From: an uncultured Lachnospiraceae bacterium
Lineage (GTDB): Bacteria; Bacillota; Clostridia; Lachnospirales; Lachnospiraceae
DNA: 6,806 nt
NCBI GenBank assembly: GCA_900313745.1
Contig: OMSM01000359.1
Location: 1 to 6,806, forward strand
Reading direction: 5' to 3'
Part shown: piece after piece, positions 6,092 to 6,806 of the stretch
Numbering within the stretch: position 1 is the stretch's first letter
Layout: every line of letters begins with the position of its first letter
Position numbers and translations under genes: made by a program
Notes under the pieces: model-generated
What the model saw: the letters and a program-made list of their open reading frames with translations, nothing else
What the model was told of the DNA's origin: nothing
Databases searched by the model: none

Positions 6092-6128
6092 TTTTTGTTA
6101 TGTTTCTCGGTTTTTTGGGGAGGTGCCT

Positions 6129-6506
6129 ATGGAAGGCGTAATATCTACTGTTAACGCTCCCGCCGCGATCGGCCCTTATTCACAGGGGAGAGCGGCCGGA
6201 TGCGGCCTGGTTTTTGTCTCCGGCCAGCTGCCGGTTGATCCGGAAACCGGGGAGATGGCGGCTGACGTGTCGGAGCAGACCCGCCGGTCCCTGGAAAATG
6301 TCCGGAGCATCCTTAAGGCAGCGGGAACCGATATGGAACATGTCGTCAAGACGACAGTGTTCCTGCAGCATATGGAGGATTTCGCCGCGATGAACGAAGT
6401 CTACAAGGGGTTCTTCGACGGTGCGTTCCCCGCAAGGAGCGCTGTCGAGGTGGCAAAACTTCCCAAGGGAGCCCTGGTGGAGATCGAAGCGGTCGCAGAG
6501 GCGTAA
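6129..6506 (+). CDS. ridA: RidA-family reactive enamine/imine deaminase
   Basis: A 125-residue protein of the YjgF/YER057c/UK114 family, which works as a trimer and hydrolyses reactive 2-aminoacrylate and related enamines/imines to keto acids and ammonia. Family marks are IGPYSQG (14-20, with Y17), VFVSGQLPVDPETG (28-41), NVRSILKAAG (57-66), and the substrate-carboxylate Arg R103 in PARSAVEVAKLPKGALVEIEAVA, with a Glu near 118-120. The length is normal for the family. The frame also opens with a GTG at 6123, but that codon overlaps the ribosome binding site GGGGAGG (6117-6123), so the ATG at 6129, 5 nt after it, is the start. It is followed after 79 nt by a diaminopropionate ammonia-lyase gene, whose chemistry makes 2-aminoacrylate. 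The presence of R103 supports the active archetypal RidA group rather than the inactive Rid subgroups. The symbol tdcF is used for close relatives. Confidence 0.93.
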   Translation: MEGVISTVNAPAAIGPYSQGRAAGCGLVFVSGQLPVDPETGEMAADVSEQTRRSLENVRSILKAAGTDMEHVVKTTVFLQHMEDFAAMNEVYKGFFDGAFPARSAVEVAKLPKGALVEIEAVAEA

Positions 6507-6520
6507 AACTCCGGCGAGGC

Positions 6521-6540
6521 GCAGGTTTTGACAAAACCGC
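6521..6540 (+). other. Small hairpin in the gap between ridA and the lyase gene
   Basis: GGTTTT (6524-6529) pairs with AAAACC (6533-6538) around GAC, and GC/GC pairs outside it after one bulged A. It follows the ridA stop codon by 14 bases. No T-run follows, so it is unlikely to stop transcription; it could mark RNA processing or adjust the ratio of the two products. The rest of this 79-nt gap shows no other signal before the ribosome binding site of the next gene. Confidence 0.3.
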
Positions 6541-6585
6541 TCTACGGCACTGGCGGGCCGGAAGGCGGACGGAAGGAGAAGGCTT

Positions 6586-6806
6586 ATGGAAGAAAGCTTT
6601 AAGAGCGTCCATTACGCGAGAAAGACCGGAGAGAACCTGTTTTCCGTGAAGAGGTTCGGCCCGGAACACACGGAGAAAGTCAACGCGTTCCATGCCAGTT
6701 TCCCGGAGTATGCGCCAACCCCTCTGGCGAATCTGAAGAATCTGGCGGGAGCGCTTGGCGTTGCATCGATCCACGTTAAAGATGAGAGCTGGCGGTTCGG
6801 GCTGAA
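6586..6806 (+). CDS. dpaL: Diaminopropionate ammonia-lyase, N-terminal part (truncated by window end)
   Basis: A PLP enzyme (also called YgeX) that splits 2,3-diaminopropionate into pyruvate and two ammonia, by way of 2-aminoacrylate. Only the first 73 residues are in the window and the frame stays open to its end. The visible part is characteristic of the family: AFHASFPEYAPTPLANL (34-50) and IHVKDESWRFGL (62-73), the stretch that leads into the PLP-binding lysine motif. That lysine lies a few codons beyond the window and cannot be checked. AAGGAG (6573-6578) sits 7 nt before the ATG. The gene is probably cotranscribed with ridA from the promoter at 6029-6057, although the 79-nt gap leaves room for an internal signal. 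A related fold-type II enzyme such as threonine deaminase is less likely, given the HxSFPEYxPTPL and KDESxRFGL motifs. Confidence 0.88.
   Translation, partial: MEESFKSVHYARKTGENLFSVKRFGPEHTEKVNAFHASFPEYAPTPLANLKNLAGALGVASIHVKDESWRFGL

Noticed and set aside
6123..6128. GTG at 6123 as the RidA start
   Set aside because: It overlaps the GGGGAGG ribosome binding site; the ATG at 6129 has proper spacing and gives the normal family N-terminus.
3651..6467. Near-identical GCAAAACTTCCC strings at about 3651 and 6453, with a related one at 3511
   Set aside because: Two encode Ala-Lys-Leu-Pro and the third Ala-Lys-Leu-Met inside conserved proteins; coincidence of codon use, not a repeat element.

Overview
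The window looks like chromosomal DNA of a GC-rich anaerobic Bacillota, most likely a clostridial (Lachnospiraceae-like) bacterium. This is inferred from several things: a 252-residue exonuclease III of the Bacillus ExoA type, a short Mrp ATPase without the DUF59 domain, zinc-ribbon membrane proteins, strong AGGAGG-type ribosome binding sites, heavy use of AGG for arginine, and GC-rich coding regions around AT-rich promoter gaps. The species cannot be named from the sequence. I see no mobile element, CRISPR array, tRNA or rRNA.

Layout. (1) Bases 2-715 (+) are the 3' end of a hybrid sensor histidine kinase: the end of the ATPase domain, then a receiver domain with a degraded acidic pocket. (2) It converges on a reverse-strand gene (850-1959) for a NYN-domain putative nuclease with one clear and one probable C-terminal LOTUS/OST-HTH domain. 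The gap between them holds a perfect 12-bp terminator stem and further GC-rich hairpins. (3) A divergent promoter region (1960-2157) separates this gene from a tightly spaced forward operon at 2158-5240: exonuclease III, Mrp-type Fe-S carrier ATPase, an M48-family metalloprotease with two C-terminal zinc ribbons, and a small zinc-ribbon protein with one membrane segment. Gaps are 15-24 nt and each gene has its own strong ribosome binding site. (4) The operon converges on a reverse-strand YheO/DauR-like regulator (5248-5913), with a terminator hairpin straddling the junction. (5) Divergent from the regulator are a RidA-type enamine/imine deaminase (6129-6506) and the start of a diaminopropionate ammonia-lyase (6586 to the window end).

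The right-hand part reads as a small catabolic locus. The lyase breaks 2,3-diaminopropionate down to pyruvate and ammonia through a reactive 2-aminoacrylate intermediate. RidA hydrolyses stray 2-aminoacrylate, and the divergent regulator probably controls both. The 215-bp gap between regulator and ridA holds a near-consensus promoter, two perfect inverted repeats (8+16+8 bp upstream of the -35 and 9+5+9 bp just after the predicted transcription start) and U-rich tracts. These are candidate operators, or in the second case a leader attenuator. This regulatory region and the tandem-LOTUS NYN protein are the parts most worth following up. I found no clearly novel multi-gene system; most genes belong to recognised families.
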